Of a stretch of DNA of 64,000 nucleotides, positions 35,264-46,220 are shown in pieces. This stretch comes from Actinopolymorpha pittospori (GTDB lineage Bacteria > Actinomycetota > Actinomycetes > Propionibacteriales > Actinopolymorphaceae): positions 9,052,001-9,116,000 of the forward strand of contig NZ_JADBEM010000001.1 in the NCBI RefSeq assembly GCF_014873875.1, written 5' to 3'. The translations under genes and the position numbers were made by a program. Under the pieces are notes generated by a model. The model saw nothing but the letters and a program-made list of their open reading frames with translations. It was not told the origin of the DNA and searched no databases. Position 1 is the stretch's first letter. Each line of letters opens with the position of its first letter.

Positions 35264-36822
35264 CGCTCTCCCGCCGGGACGCGCTTCGACTGCTCGGTGC
35301 GGGGGCGCTCGGAACGTTCGCCGCGGCGGCCACGACATCGGCGTCGGGGTGCTCACTGCTCGGCTCCGGCAGCCCCGAACCCCGGCTGCTGGAGAGCGAG
35401 GGGCCGCTGCCCGCGCCGTTTCGGGTCCCGCTGCCCGTGCCTGCGGTCGCGAAACCCGTCCGCACGGACGCCACCACGGACTACTACGACCTGTCTCCCC
35501 GGGTCGCCGAGCAGGAGATCCTGCCCGGGCTGCGGACGCGGATCTGGGGGTACGCCGGCGCCTTCCCCGGTCCGACCCTCGAGGCGCGCAGCGGGCGACG
35601 GGTCGTCGTCCACCAGACGAACCAACTGCCCGTCCCGGTCGTGACGCACCTGCACGGCGGCCGGACGCCGGCGGCGAGCGACGGTTATCCCACCGACCTG
35701 CTGCTGCCCTCCCACGGTGACTTTCCCGGCCGGATGGGAGATCCCCGGGCCAACGTCGCGCGAGGCAGTCGAGGCTATGACTTCCCGATGGACCAGCGCG
35801 CCGCCGCGCTCTGGTACCACGACCACCGGATGGACTTCACCGCGCCGCAGGTGTGGCGGGGCCTGGCCGGCATGTGTTTCGTCCGGGACGACGACGAGGA
35901 CGCCCTCCCGTTGCCCCGGGGCGAGCAGGAGGTCCCGCTGCTGATCTGCGACCGTGCCTTCGACGCCGACGGCACCCTGCGCTACCCAGCGCTGGACCCG
36001 GAGCTACGGGCCGAGCCGGGCGTACGGGAGGCCTACGCCGGTGGCGTCCTCGGCGACGTCATCCTCGTCAACGGCGCGCCCTGGCCGTCGCTGGACGTCT
36101 CCACGAGGCGGTATCGGTTCCGGATCCTGAACGCCTCCAACGCCCGGCGCTACGAGTTGTCCCTCGATCCGGTTCCGCACGGGAGTCCGGTGTTCGTCCA
36201 GATCGGCGGCGACGGGGGCCTGCTGGAACGCCCGTTGGCCCGGTCCACGCTGACGCTGGCGCCTGCCGAACGCCTCGACGTGGTCGTCGATTTCACGGGA
36301 TCTCCGGTGGGTACGACCGTGCTGCTCCGCAACTCCGCGGCAGAGGGGCCGGCGGGACGGGTGATGCGGTTTCGGGTCGTCCGCAAGGAGCGGGACGAGA
36401 CGTCGGTGCCGCCGCGGCTGTCCCGGATCGAACGGCTCGACCCGGCTCGGGCCGTGGCCACCCGGGACCTGTCCTTCGAGTCCGGGGACGTGCACGGCCA
36501 CAGCGGCTGGACGATCAACGGGGACCCCTTCGACCCGATCAGGGCGACCGCCCGGCCGCGGTTCGGCAGCACCGAGGTGTGGCGGCTCACCAGCGACGTC
36601 GCGCATCCGGTGCACCTGCACCTGGTGCACTTCCAGGTCCTCACCATCGACGGGGAACGCCCCGCCGCGGACCTCGGCTGGAAGGACACCATCGACCTGC
36701 GCCCCGCGCAGACGGTGGAGATCATCGCGCGCTTCGACGGCTACCGCGGCCGCTACGCCTTCCACTGCCACAACCTCGAGCACGAGGACATGGCGATGAT
36801 GGGCAACTTCGAGGTCGTCTGA
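35260..36822 (+). CDS. Multicopper oxidase (CotA/CueO-like)
   Basis: A 520-residue exported oxidase. The N-terminus has a twin-arginine motif (SRRDALRLLG) and a lipobox-like SGCS near residue 30, so it may be a Tat-exported lipoprotein. All four copper-ligand clusters are visible in order: THLHGG, WYHDHRMD, HPVHLHLVHF and HCHNLEHEDMAMM, the last giving the type 1 Cys, two His and a Met. It likely oxidises phenols, bilirubin-like compounds or metals with reduction of O2 to water. It is not adjacent to the copper operon at 53 kb. The start overlaps the preceding stop as GTGA. Confidence 0.92.
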   Translation: MTLSRRDALRLLGAGALGTFAAAATTSASGCSLLGSGSPEPRLLESEGPLPAPFRVPLPVPAVAKPVRTDATTDYYDLSPRVAEQEILPGLRTRIWGYAGAFPGPTLEARSGRRVVVHQTNQLPVPVVTHLHGGRTPAASDGYPTDLLLPSHGDFPGRMGDPRANVARGSRGYDFPMDQRAAALWYHDHRMDFTAPQVWRGLAGMCFVRDDDEDALPLPRGEQEVPLLICDRAFDADGTLRYPALDPELRAEPGVREAYAGGVLGDVILVNGAPWPSLDVSTRRYRFRILNASNARRYELSLDPVPHGSPVFVQIGGDGGLLERPLARSTLTLAPAERLDVVVDFTGSPVGTTVLLRNSAAEGPAGRVMRFRVVRKERDETSVPPRLSRIERLDPARAVATRDLSFESGDVHGHSGWTINGDPFDPIRATARPRFGSTEVWRLTSDVAHPVHLHLVHFQVLTIDGERPAADLGWKDTIDLRPAQTVEIIARFDGYRGRYAFHCHNLEHEDMAMMGNFEVV

Positions 36823-36873
36823 CGTCACGGTCGTCGGGCCTCGAAGTCGCCCATCGTCATCAACGTCCTGCTG

Positions 36874-38064
<1,191 letters not shown>

Positions 38065-38070
38065 GGCGCA

Positions 38071-38892
38071 TCAACCCTTCACCGCGCCGGACGTCAACCC
38101 GGCGACGATCTTGCGCTGGAAGAAGAGAACGAGCACGATCACCGGGATCGTGACGATGACCGCGGCCGCCGCGATCGCGGCCGTGGGTTGTTCGAAGAAG
38201 GACTCCCCTGTGAAGAACGCGAGTGCGGCCGGGACCGGACGGGCCGCGTCGGAGGCGGTGAGGGAGATGCCGAACACGAAGTCGTTCCAGGCGAAGAAGA
38301 ACGTCAGGATCGCGGCCGTGAAGACTCCGGGAGCCGCGAGCGGGACGATCACCTTGCGGAACGCCTGCCACGGCGTCGCACCGTCGACCTGCGCCGCCTG
38401 CTCCATCTCCCAGGGAATCTCCCGGAAGAACGCCGAGAGCGTCCAGATCGACAGAGGCAGCGTGAACGACATGTAGGGGATGATCAGACCCGCCCACGTG
38501 TCGTAGAGACCGAGACTGCGCCACATGTCGAACAGCGGCGGCACCAGGGAGATGGTCGGGAACATCGCGATCGCCAGCGCCATCGACAACACGAGCTTCT
38601 TGCCGCTGAACTCCAGCCGCGCGATCGCGTAGGCCGCCAGCGTGGCGAGGATCACCGACAACACGGTCGAGATCAGCGAGATGCCGAGGGAGTTGCGAAG
38701 AGCGCTGGTGAAGAGATCGGAGCTGAAGACGGTCCGGTAGTTGTCCCAGGTCCAGTCCTTGGGGAAGAACCCCGTGGTGCTGGTGTCGGCCTTGAAGGAC
38801 AGGGAGAGGATCCAGGCCACCGGGAAGAGCGTGTAGACGATGACCGCCAGACCGGCGAGTCCCCACAACGCCTTGCGTCGACGTCCGTTCAT
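38071..38892 (-). CDS. sugB: Sugar ABC transporter permease (SugB/MalG-like)
   Basis: A 273-residue inner-membrane permease with about six helices. The EAA loop reads [28 protein letters not shown] at about residues 177-204. The end TSGAVKG is the usual MalG-type C-terminus. Start and preceding stop overlap as TGATG, so translation is coupled to sugA. The name follows the lpqY-sugABC gene order, not a measured substrate. Confidence 0.85.
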   Translation of the reverse strand: MNGRRRKALWGLAGLAVIVYTLFPVAWILSLSFKADTSTTGFFPKDWTWDNYRTVFSSDLFTSALRNSLGISLISTVLSVILATLAAYAIARLEFSGKKLVLSMALAIAMFPTISLVPPLFDMWRSLGLYDTWAGLIIPYMSFTLPLSIWTLSAFFREIPWEMEQAAQVDGATPWQAFRKVIVPLAAPGVFTAAILTFFFAWNDFVFGISLTASDAARPVPAALAFFTGESFFEQPTAAIAAAAVIVTIPVIVLVLFFQRKIVAGLTSGAVKG

Positions 38893-39821
38893 CAGCGATC
38901 ACCTCGCACCTGGGACAGGTCGGTCCGGAAGAGTTTGATGAACACGAAGGCGATGAGCAGCACGGTCAGGAACAACAGCACCGACACCGCCGAACCGAGT
39001 CCGACCGCCGTTCTGGTGATCATCTGGCGGTAGGCGAGGAAGGACACGGTCTCGGTGCCCTGCGCGCCGTTGGTCATCACGAACACGTTGTCGAAGATGC
39101 GGTAGGCGTCCAGGGTCCGGAACAGCACCGCGACCATGATGGCCGCGCGCATGTTGGGGATCGTGACCTTCCACAGCCGCTGCCACCAGGTGGCACCGTC
39201 GACCTTTGCGGCCTCCTGCAACTCCTCCGGAACCTGCGCGAGACCCGCGAGAAGCAGCAACGACATGAAAGGTGTCGTCTTCCAGATCTCCGACAGGGAG
39301 ATCGCCGCGATCGAGGATCCGAACTGCGCGAAGAAGTCGTAGTTCTCCAGCCCGAACCAGGTGTTGACGAATCCCGAGTCGGGCGCGAACGCGAACTTCC
39401 AGGCGAACGCCGAGACCACCGTGATGATGCCGTAGGGCACCAGGATCGCCGTGCGGACGATGCCGCGTCCGAAGAGGATCCGGTGCATCACCATCGCGAG
39501 CGCGAACCCGATGATGAGCTCGACCACGACGGTGATGACCGTGATCAGGACGGTCACTCCGACGTCACGCCACCACAGTCCGTCGGACAGGACCATCGCG
39601 TAGTTGTCGAACCACACGAACTCCCGGGACTCCGGGTCGGTGATCCGGTAGCTCTGCAGCGAGAGCCAGACGGCCTGCAGCATCGGGTAGGCCGTGACCG
39701 CGAGCATCACCACGAACGCCGGTAGGCACAGGTACCAGCCGAGTCGTTGTTCGTGGCGGGCCCGGTCGGACACCCGCGCCGGGGCGGTCGAGGGAGGAGT
39801 CGTCGTTTCCATTGTCGTCAT
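38892..39821 (-). CDS. sugA: Sugar ABC transporter permease (SugA/MalF-like)
   Basis: A 309-residue permease with about six helices. The EAA loop is [51 protein letters not shown] is the typical MalF entry region. A GGAGGA ribosome binding site precedes the ATG. It lies 17 nt after the binding-protein gene. Confidence 0.85.
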   Translation of the reverse strand: MTTMETTTPPSTAPARVSDRARHEQRLGWYLCLPAFVVMLAVTAYPMLQAVWLSLQSYRITDPESREFVWFDNYAMVLSDGLWWRDVGVTVLITVITVVVELIIGFALAMVMHRILFGRGIVRTAILVPYGIITVVSAFAWKFAFAPDSGFVNTWFGLENYDFFAQFGSSIAAISLSEIWKTTPFMSLLLLAGLAQVPEELQEAAKVDGATWWQRLWKVTIPNMRAAIMVAVLFRTLDAYRIFDNVFVMTNGAQGTETVSFLAYRQMITRTAVGLGSAVSVLLFLTVLLIAFVFIKLFRTDLSQVRGDR

Positions 39822-39838
39822 GGTTTCCTCCTTCCGCC

Positions 39839-41278
39839 TCAGATCAGCTCGTCGTCATGGAGGACCGCGACGATGAGCGTCGCCGTCGCGGCCGGCGTCG
39901 TCGGACCGACCGCGCGCGCCGGGTGCCACATGCGCTGCACGGCCGCGGTGATGTCGGGGTAGTAGGGCGTGATGGGTCGCGGCGCCCCGTCGTCGACCGA
40001 CTTGCGGAGCAGGTCGGACATCGGGAACGCCTTCCTGATCTCCGGATCGGAGTACACCGACTCGACCGTCGGCAGCAGACCCTCGCCCAGCATGTAGGTC
40101 TTCTGGCTCTCCGGGGAGGTGATGCAGCGCACCGCGTCGACGCTTTCCGCCGGATGTTTGGTGAACGCGCCGATCGCCAGGTCGATGCCACCCAGGGGCG
40201 GGGCGCTCGGCCTGCCGTTGACAACCGCGGGCCACCGCGTCCAACCGAAGTCGTCAACCCGGGCCTGCTGCTCCTTGATCTGCTTGTCGAGTTCGGCGCG
40301 CTGGCTCTGCGACTTCGCCGCCTCGCGCTGCTGGCGCAGATCGGTGAGCGTTCCGGTCTCTGCTGTGTAGACGAAGGGCCAGTTGGTCATGAAGCCGCCG
40401 TTGTCGGCGAGGAAGCCGGCCTGCGAGGTTCCCTCGTCGGAGTTGCTGATGTCGGCGGAGGCGGCCTTCGACCGACCCAACGTACGAAGGACATCCGCCG
40501 CCGCACGACCGGCCGCGGAGTCGATCGCGGGTGTGACGTCCTTGCCCGCTTCGGGATTCTTCAGGATCTGACCACCGGCCGAGGCGACCAGTGAGTTGAT
40601 GAGGGCGGAGTAGCCCTCGTAGCGGGACGCCTGCACCTGCACCGTCGTTCCGGTCCGCTCGGCCGCGGCGATGACCTGCTTCCAGGTGAGGTTGGTGTTG
40701 GGCCCGACGTCCAGCCCGGCCTTGCGCGCCACCGACTTGTGGTACCACAACAGCTGGGTGTTGGTGTTGAACGGAACGGCGTACAGCTGGTCCTTCCAGC
40801 GCGCCGCTTCCAGCGGTCCCTGCAACATGTCCTTGGTGAGCTCGGACTGCTCCTGGGAACTGAACTCACGCAGGAATCCCGCGTTGGCGAACTCCGCGAG
40901 ATAGGGCAGGTCGAGGCTCATCAGGTCGATGCCGGAGTCTCCGGCCGCGAGTCGGCGGACGAGCTGCTCGCGTTGGGCGGTCGAGTCACGGGGCAGCAAC
41001 GCGGTCGTGATTCGGTAACGACCGTTGGCCTCCTGCGTGCACGTCTCCGCCAGCTTCTGCTGGGTACCGTTGTCGGGGTTGATGTACCACGTCAGCGTCG
41101 GCGGACCGGAGTCACTGGAGCAGCCGGCCAGGGCCGCTCCTGCCACCAACGCCGCGGCGGCGAGGAACGCCGTTCGGCGACGCGTTGGGCTCGATGATGA
41201 CTGAGGACCCGACCGACTCGCGGTCGCTGTCTTCGCTGGCTGCGTTCTCCGGCCCTTGTGGCCGGCTGCGTTACGCAC
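39839..41278 (-). CDS. lpqY: LpqY-like trehalose-binding lipoprotein
   Basis: A 479-residue extracellular binding protein. A lipobox LAGC follows a helix TRRRTAFLAAAALVAGAALAGC. I recognise LpqY features: LPRDSTAQREQLVRRLAAGDSGIDLMSLDL, TNTQLLWYHKS, EEGTSQAGFLADNGGFMTNWPFVY, GGIDLAIGAFTKHPAESVDAVRCI and EGLLPTVESVYSDPEI. Together with two permeases and an ATPase this matches LpqY-SugABC, which recycles trehalose in mycobacteria. The GTG at 41278 is chosen because GGAGG stands 4 nt upstream; an in-frame ATG at 41350 would add 24 residues. A Gln/Lys/Glu-rich helical stretch near residues 335-360 is an unusual insertion. Confidence 0.78.
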   Translation of the reverse strand: MRNAAGHKGRRTQPAKTATASRSGPQSSSSPTRRRTAFLAAAALVAGAALAGCSSDSGPPTLTWYINPDNGTQQKLAETCTQEANGRYRITTALLPRDSTAQREQLVRRLAAGDSGIDLMSLDLPYLAEFANAGFLREFSSQEQSELTKDMLQGPLEAARWKDQLYAVPFNTNTQLLWYHKSVARKAGLDVGPNTNLTWKQVIAAAERTGTTVQVQASRYEGYSALINSLVASAGGQILKNPEAGKDVTPAIDSAAGRAAADVLRTLGRSKAASADISNSDEGTSQAGFLADNGGFMTNWPFVYTAETGTLTDLRQQREAAKSQSQRAELDKQIKEQQARVDDFGWTRWPAVVNGRPSAPPLGGIDLAIGAFTKHPAESVDAVRCITSPESQKTYMLGEGLLPTVESVYSDPEIRKAFPMSDLLRKSVDDGAPRPITPYYPDITAAVQRMWHPARAVGPTTPAATATLIVAVLHDDELI

Positions 41279-41669
41279 TGCGCCTCCACGTCGACTTGTC
41301 TGCACGCACCGTATGGGCAGATGGCTGCGCGAATTTCGCCTTGGTTTCATCCTGTCTGTCTGGGGCGAATCCGCAAGCCACCACGCACAGTGGCACGTTG
41401 TGACCGGTCTCGTGGCGCGACACGGATCCGTCGGGCTCCCGCCGGTGGGATGGCAGGCGCTTTCACGTTCACGACGTCGGCATGACGAAGCCCAGCGACA
41501 CTATCAGCCGATACGGACAGGGACGACTCGATAACGACTCGACGTCACGTGGGAGGAGGCGCTGCACGCGCTGTCGTGGCAGGACTCAGCAGCACGAGTG
41601 GTGCGCGACCGGTCCGGCGTCACGCCGCGGCCGGCGCCACGCTGGCGCGTGTCCTGGTGTGCTGGTGTC
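41279..41669. promoter_or_regulatory. Intergenic region upstream of lpqY
   Basis: This 391-bp region has no convincing gene and a somewhat lower GC content. It contains a direct repeat ACGACTCG-ATA-ACGACTCG at 41523-41541 that could be a regulator site. The lpqY promoter should lie here, but I cannot place -35 and -10 elements with confidence. Confidence 0.3.
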
Positions 41670-42836
41670 CTAGTAGTAGTTGTGGCTCTGCCAGAAGGAC
41701 CAGGCACCGCAGGGCGTGCTGTAGCGCGACTCGATGTAGGAGAGGCCCCACTTGATCTGGGTCGTGGGGTTGGTCCGCCAGTCCGAGCCGGCCGAGGCCA
41801 TCTTGCTGCCGGGCAGCGCCTGCGGGATGCCGTAGGCACCCGAGCTGGGGTTGGTGGCGCGGTAGTCCCAGCTGCTCTCGTGGTTCCAGATGGTCACCAG
41901 GCAGTCGAACTGGGTGTCGCTCCACCCGCGTGCGGCCACCAGCCGGGCGGCGACCTCCTTCGGCGAGCCAAGCTCGAGCCGGGCCCGGTTACGGGAGGCG
42001 CGTTCCTGGGCGCGCTCCCGCTCGACGGCGGTCCGGTCGAGGACGTCGGCGCCGGTCGCCGGGACGGGGGTCTCGGTCGCGGTGGGCGTGGAGGTCGGCG
42101 TGGCCGTCGGCGTCGCCGTCACCGTACGGGTGGTGAAGCGCGGCGTCGCCGAGGAACTGGGCTTGAGCGTCGCCACCCGCTTCGCGGTCAGGGCGCCGCG
42201 GACGTTGAGGTCGGACAGGACCAGCGTGTTGGTGGCGTCCGGGTGGCTGTTGGAGAGGACCACGCCCGCGCCGACGGCACCCGTGACACCGATGCTCGCG
42301 GCCGTGACCGCCGCGAACGCGGGACTGAGCCGGAAGCCTCTCCCCTCGGTCGTCTCGGCGTCCGCGGTGAGGCCGGCAGTGAGACCGGCGGTGAGGTCAG
42401 CGGCGAGGTTCGCGCCCGGCTCCACCGGTGCGGAGGTCACGGTCGCGGAGGTCACGGTCGCGGAGGTCAGGGTCGCGGAGGTCGCGGTCGTGGGGGCCAC
42501 GTCGACGTTGGGCGCGCCTACCGTGGTCGCGGCGCCGGTGGACGGCTTCGCGACGGCGCTCACCTCCACCGCGTCCAACGTGACGGCGTCCAGCTCGACG
42601 TCGCGGACCACGACCGGTTGGAGGACGGGAGCGGAGTACGAGGGGGACGGCGGGGGCACCGGAGCCGGCGCGGTCGAGGAGAACGAGACCGGCGCGGGTC
42701 GGGCCGCGCGCTTTCCACCCGCGGGCGCGACGACATCCGACGCCGTCGTCTCCTGCGGTGGCCGGCCGAGGAACGCCGCGCGACCGCGCGACTTGTGCTT
42801 GGCCGGTGCCCGGTGCTTACCCGCGTAGCTCGTCAC
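41670..42836 (-). CDS. Lytic transglycosylase-like secreted protein
   Basis: A 388-residue protein. The C-terminal ~85 residues form a lysozyme-like transglycosylase domain: RGWSDTQFDCLVTIWNHESSWDYRATNPSSGAYGIPQALPGSKM, with the catalytic Glu in NHESSW, ending GAWSFWQSHNYY. Before it lie a coiled segment, a Thr/Pro/Ala-rich linker, a hydrophobic stretch around residues 185-210 (AFAAVTAASIGVTGAVGAGVVL) acting as membrane anchor or internal signal, and a long low-complexity N-terminus with 15-bp repeats. It likely acts on peptidoglycan. The GTG at 42836 has GGAGG 5 nt upstream, preferable to the longer frame from 42896. Confidence 0.82.
   Translation of the reverse strand: MTSYAGKHRAPAKHKSRGRAAFLGRPPQETTASDVVAPAGGKRAARPAPVSFSSTAPAPVPPPSPSYSAPVLQPVVVRDVELDAVTLDAVEVSAVAKPSTGAATTVGAPNVDVAPTTATSATLTSATVTSATVTSAPVEPGANLAADLTAGLTAGLTADAETTEGRGFRLSPAFAAVTAASIGVTGAVGAGVVLSNSHPDATNTLVLSDLNVRGALTAKRVATLKPSSSATPRFTTRTVTATPTATPTSTPTATETPVPATGADVLDRTAVERERAQERASRNRARLELGSPKEVAARLVAARGWSDTQFDCLVTIWNHESSWDYRATNPSSGAYGIPQALPGSKMASAGSDWRTNPTTQIKWGLSYIESRYSTPCGAWSFWQSHNYY
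42431..42490 (-). repeat. 4 x 15-bp in-frame tandem repeat in the transglycosylase gene
   Basis: Four units of CGGAGGTCACGGTCG type (plus-strand reading), the last two with one substitution each. They encode TSATV-type pentapeptides in the linker. Confidence 0.93.
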
Positions 42837-42940
42837 ACATGCCTCCAGACGTCCCTCGCGGATGGCAGCAGCGCCCCACGCGAGACCGAGTTGCATACGG
42901 AAAGCCGCGAAGCGACGACGCTCCGCAAGCTGACGGAGGT

Positions 42941-42972
42941 GCCGGGGTCGCCGCGAGTGCGACGACCCCGGC
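42941..42972. terminator. Strong hairpin after the PhoH gene
   Basis: A perfect 10-bp stem (42941-42950 with 63-72) is extended by a mismatch and three more pairs around a GAGT loop. It lies 5 nt past the PhoH stop and before the transglycosylase gene on the same strand. Confidence 0.7.
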
Positions 42973-42977
42973 CGTGC

Positions 42978-44321
42978 TCACAGTGAGATGTCCTCGAGCA
43001 TTTCGGTCACCAGGGCAGCGATCGGCGACCGCTCAGAGCGGGTCAGCGTCACGTGCGCGAACAACGGGTGCCCCTTGAGTTTCTCGATCACAGCCACTAC
43101 TCCGTCATGGCGTCCGACCCGCAGGTTGTCGCGCTGCCCCACATCGTGGGTGAGCACGACCCGGGAGCCGGAACCAATCCGTGACAATACCGTGAGCAAG
43201 ACGTTGCGTTCCAGAGACTGTGCCTCATCGACCACGACGAACGCGTCGTGGAGCGAGCGGCCCCGGATGTGGGTGAGCGGCAGGACCTCGAGCATGCCCC
43301 GGTCGATGACCTCCTCGACGACGTCCGCGTTCGCGACCGCGCCGAGGGTATCGAAGACCGCCTGCGCCCACGGCATCATCTTCTCCGCCTCGCTGCCGGG
43401 CAGGTAGCCGAGATCCTGTCCACCGACGGCGTACAGCGGCCGGAACACCACCACCTTGCGGTGCTGTCGGCGTTCCATCACCGACTCCAGGCCCGCGCAC
43501 AGCGCCAACGCGGACTTGCCGGTTCCGGCCCGCCCGCCCAGGCTCACGATCCCGATCTCCGGGTCGAGCAGCAGTTCCAGGGCGACCCGCTGCTCGGCCG
43601 ACCGGCCGTGCAGACCGAACGCCTCGCGGTCACCGCGGACCAGGCGCACCCGCTTGTCCGCGGTGACCCGGCCGAGCCCGCTGCCGCGTTCGGAGAGCAG
43701 GACGAGCCCGGTGTGGCAGGGGAGGTCGCGCGCGGCTTCGAGCTCGATCGACCCTTCGGCGTACAGCGTGTCCAGCTCGGTGGAGGGCAGGTCGACCTCG
43801 ACCATGCCGGTCCAACCGGTCTCCACCGGCATCTCCGCGCGGTACTCCTCGGCCACCAGGCCGACCGCCGAGGCCTTGACCCGAAGCGGCAGGTCCTTCG
43901 AGACGAGAATGACGTCCCGGCCCTCCGCCGCGAGGTTGCGGGCCACCGCGAGGATCCGGGTGTCGTTGTCGCCGAGCCGGAACCCGGGCGGCAGCAGCTC
44001 TGGATCGGTGTGGTTGAGCTCCACTCGCAGACTGCCTCCGGCCGTACCAATCGGGACCGGTTCGTCGAGCCGGCCGTGTTGGACGCGGAGTTCGTCGAGC
44101 AGGCGAAGCGCGGTCCGGGCGAAGTAGCCGAGTTCGGGGTGGTGGCGCTTGCCCTCGAGTTCGGTCACGACGACCACCGGCACCACGATCTCGTGCTCCT
44201 CGAAGCGCCGGAGCGCCTGGGGATCAGCGAGCAGAACGCTGGTGTCGATGACGTACGTGCGCTTCAGGTGACCTGGAGAGGAGTCCACAACCGCAGTCGC
44301 GTTCGGCTCCGATGCAGCCAC
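42978..44321 (-). CDS. PhoH family ATPase with N-terminal PIN domain
   Basis: A 447-residue protein. Residues about 20-150 form a PIN ribonuclease-like domain ([53 protein letters not shown] with conserved Asp residues). Residues about 240-447 form the PhoH ATPase: Walker [14 protein letters not shown], Walker [39 protein letters not shown]-PhoH proteins are reported as RNA helicase/RNases. The GTG at 44321 follows an AAGGGGA ribosome binding site; the longer open frame upstream is low-complexity and rejected. Confidence 0.88.
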   Translation of the reverse strand: MAASEPNATAVVDSSPGHLKRTYVIDTSVLLADPQALRRFEEHEIVVPVVVVTELEGKRHHPELGYFARTALRLLDELRVQHGRLDEPVPIGTAGGSLRVELNHTDPELLPPGFRLGDNDTRILAVARNLAAEGRDVILVSKDLPLRVKASAVGLVAEEYRAEMPVETGWTGMVEVDLPSTELDTLYAEGSIELEAARDLPCHTGLVLLSERGSGLGRVTADKRVRLVRGDREAFGLHGRSAEQRVALELLLDPEIGIVSLGGRAGTGKSALALCAGLESVMERRQHRKVVVFRPLYAVGGQDLGYLPGSEAEKMMPWAQAVFDTLGAVANADVVEEVIDRGMLEVLPLTHIRGRSLHDAFVVVDEAQSLERNVLLTVLSRIGSGSRVVLTHDVGQRDNLRVGRHDGVVAVIEKLKGHPLFAHVTLTRSERSPIAALVTEMLEDISL

Positions 44322-44649
44322 GTTCGGTCCCCTTCGGACCGGACGACGCGCACCCAGCGCCCCGGTCCTGGCTGAGAGCTGACTGGACCGGGACCGGCCC
44401 AACGGGCCGGGTGCCGGCCCGCCTGGCGGTCGGGGTCTACTGACCCCGGCGCGCGTTCCTCGTGCGTGGCCTGCCTCGCCTGACGGCGAGAGGAAGACGT
44501 CGTCGCACGCATCGATAGGCCTCCCGAACGGCCGGGGCTCTCCGACCGTCACAATCGAAGGTACGTGCCCGGGGGCCGGCCGAACAGAGGGACACGAAAG
44601 CCTTTCGGTTAAGGAGAGGTTCCCGAGCGCTTAACGAAACGAACTCGCG
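44322..44649 (-). other. Long leader region of the PhoH gene with several hairpins
   Basis: This 328-nt stretch between uppS and the PhoH gene has no supported gene. It contains inverted repeats: CGAAAG/CTTTCG near 44595-44607, GTTAAG/CTTAAC flanking a 16-nt spacer near 44608-44635, and a 7-bp hairpin CGGGGTC-TACT-GACCCCG near 44433-44450. It could be a promoter plus structured 5' UTR. I could not match it to a known riboswitch by eye. Confidence 0.35.
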
Positions 44650-45411
44650 TCAAAGTCCGTAGCGGCGGTTTCGCGCGGCGAAGGCCCGGATCGCCCGGAG
44701 AAAGTCGACCTTTCGGAAATCCGGCCAGAGTGCCTCACAGAAATAGAACTCGCTGTGCGCGCTCTGCCACAACAGAAATCCGGACAGACGTTGCTCTCCG
44801 GACGTACGGATCACAAGGTCAGGATCGGGTTGCCCCTTGGTGTAGAGGTGTTCGGCGATGTGTTCGACGTCGAGCAGCTCGGCGAGCTCCTCGATCGTCG
44901 TTCCGCGACTGGCCTGCTCATGGAGCAGGGACCGGACCGCGTCGGCGAGTTCCTGCCGGCCGCCGTATCCCACCGCGACGTTGACGACCAGGCCGGAAAC
45001 GGCCGCCGTGCGCCCAACGGCGTCCTTCAGATGGGTGGCGAGGGACGGCGGCAACACGTCGGAGGAACCCACCAGGTTGATCCGCCAGCGACCGCTCGCG
45101 GCCAGGTCGGCGACCGTCTCCTCGATGATCGCGAGGAGAGTCTCCAACTCCTCGGGCGGGCGGGAGAGGTTGTCGGTGGAGAGCATGTAGATCGTCACGA
45201 CGTCGACGCCGAGGTCCTCACACCAGCCGAGGAACTCCGGAATCTTGTCGGCGCCGGCCCGGTGCCCCTTCGAGACGGTGCTCCCGGCCGCCCGCGCCCA
45301 CCTGCGGTTGCCGTCCATCACGACTGCCACGTGTCGCGGCACCCGCTCGGGCGGGATCGACGCCAGGAGTCGCCGCTGGTAGATGCGGTACAACAGGCCG
45401 GGCAGGGCCAT
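44650..45411 (-). CDS. uppS: Short-chain Z-isoprenyl diphosphate synthase / undecaprenyl diphosphate synthase family
   Basis: A 253-residue cis-prenyltransferase. The catalytic segment is HVAVVMDGNRRWARAAG with the essential Asp and Arg; the C-terminal region has DPDLVIRTSGEQRLSGFLLWQSAHSEFYF and WPDFRKVDFLRAI. Length and features resemble mycobacterial Rv1086, a Z,E-farnesyl diphosphate synthase, as much as UppS, so product chain length is uncertain. It uses IPP from the MEP pathway (ispH at 21.5 kb). Confidence 0.9.
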   Translation of the reverse strand: MALPGLLYRIYQRRLLASIPPERVPRHVAVVMDGNRRWARAAGSTVSKGHRAGADKIPEFLGWCEDLGVDVVTIYMLSTDNLSRPPEELETLLAIIEETVADLAASGRWRINLVGSSDVLPPSLATHLKDAVGRTAAVSGLVVNVAVGYGGRQELADAVRSLLHEQASRGTTIEELAELLDVEHIAEHLYTKGQPDPDLVIRTSGEQRLSGFLLWQSAHSEFYFCEALWPDFRKVDFLRAIRAFAARNRRYGL

Positions 45412-45547
45412 GTGATCCTCACCTCCGAAACGGCTCGCCCTGAGGCTACCGCCGCCGCCTCGGCTTCGGTCAGTGACTCACGTTCCACGTGGCGAGGACC
45501 GTTCGCTTCACCGGTTCGACCGGGACGGACGCCCTAGACTCGGCCCC

Positions 45548-46168
45548 ATGCGCGTCGTGAAGTTCACCCATGCCCTGGTCCGGCTGGAGAAGGACGACCG
45601 GGCGCTCGTGATCGATCCCGGCACGTTCAGCGAGGAGGAGCCCCTGGACGGCGCCGAGGCGGTACTGATCACCCACGAGCACACCGACCACCTCGACACG
45701 GACAAGCTCGACCGGCATCCGGATCTCCAGATCTGGACCAACGCCGCGGTCGCCGCGCTGTTGACCAACGTCGATCCCGACCGGGTGCACGTCGTCGCGC
45801 GCGGAGACCGGTTCAGCGCCGCGGGGTTCGAGGTGGGCGTCTACGGCGAGGAACACGAGGTGATCCACCCCGATCTGCCCATCGTGCCGAACATCGGGTT
45901 CTTCGTCGACGACAGCTTCTTCCACCCCGGCGACGCGTTCACCGTGCCCGACCGGCCGGTCGACACCCTGATGGTGCCCACCTCGGCGCCGTGGCTGCGG
46001 GTCGCCGACTCGATCGACTACGTCCGCGTCGTCCAGCCACGCCTCGCGCTCTCGGTCCACGACGGGCTGATGAACGACATCGGACTCGGGCTGGTCGACA
46101 ACCTCCTCGGCGGGCTGTCCGGCGCGGATTACCGCCGGCTGACCTCGGGCAGCTCGGTCGACATCTGA
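45548..46168 (+). CDS. MBL-fold metal-dependent hydrolase
   Basis: A 206-residue metallo-beta-lactamase-fold protein of the UlaG-like branch. MRVVKFTHALVRLEKDDRALVIDPG is the usual beginning and VLITHEHTDHLD is the metal-binding HxHxDH motif. Later ligands are likely in FFHPGDAF and SVHDGLMND. The substrate is unknown. TAGACT (45535-45540) ends 7 nt before the ATG, giving a leaderless start. Confidence 0.88.
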   Translation: MRVVKFTHALVRLEKDDRALVIDPGTFSEEEPLDGAEAVLITHEHTDHLDTDKLDRHPDLQIWTNAAVAALLTNVDPDRVHVVARGDRFSAAGFEVGVYGEEHEVIHPDLPIVPNIGFFVDDSFFHPGDAFTVPDRPVDTLMVPTSAPWLRVADSIDYVRVVQPRLALSVHDGLMNDIGLGLVDNLLGGLSGADYRRLTSGSSVDI

Positions 46169-46220
46169 CCTGCCTCCAGCCGGGCTCGCCGCCGCGCGGG
46201 CGACCTGCGATCGTGGTGCC

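Noticed and set aside
42427-42490. Possible CRISPR-like array.
   Set aside because: The units are contiguous 15-bp coding repeats without spacers; the same holds for the other repeat clusters.
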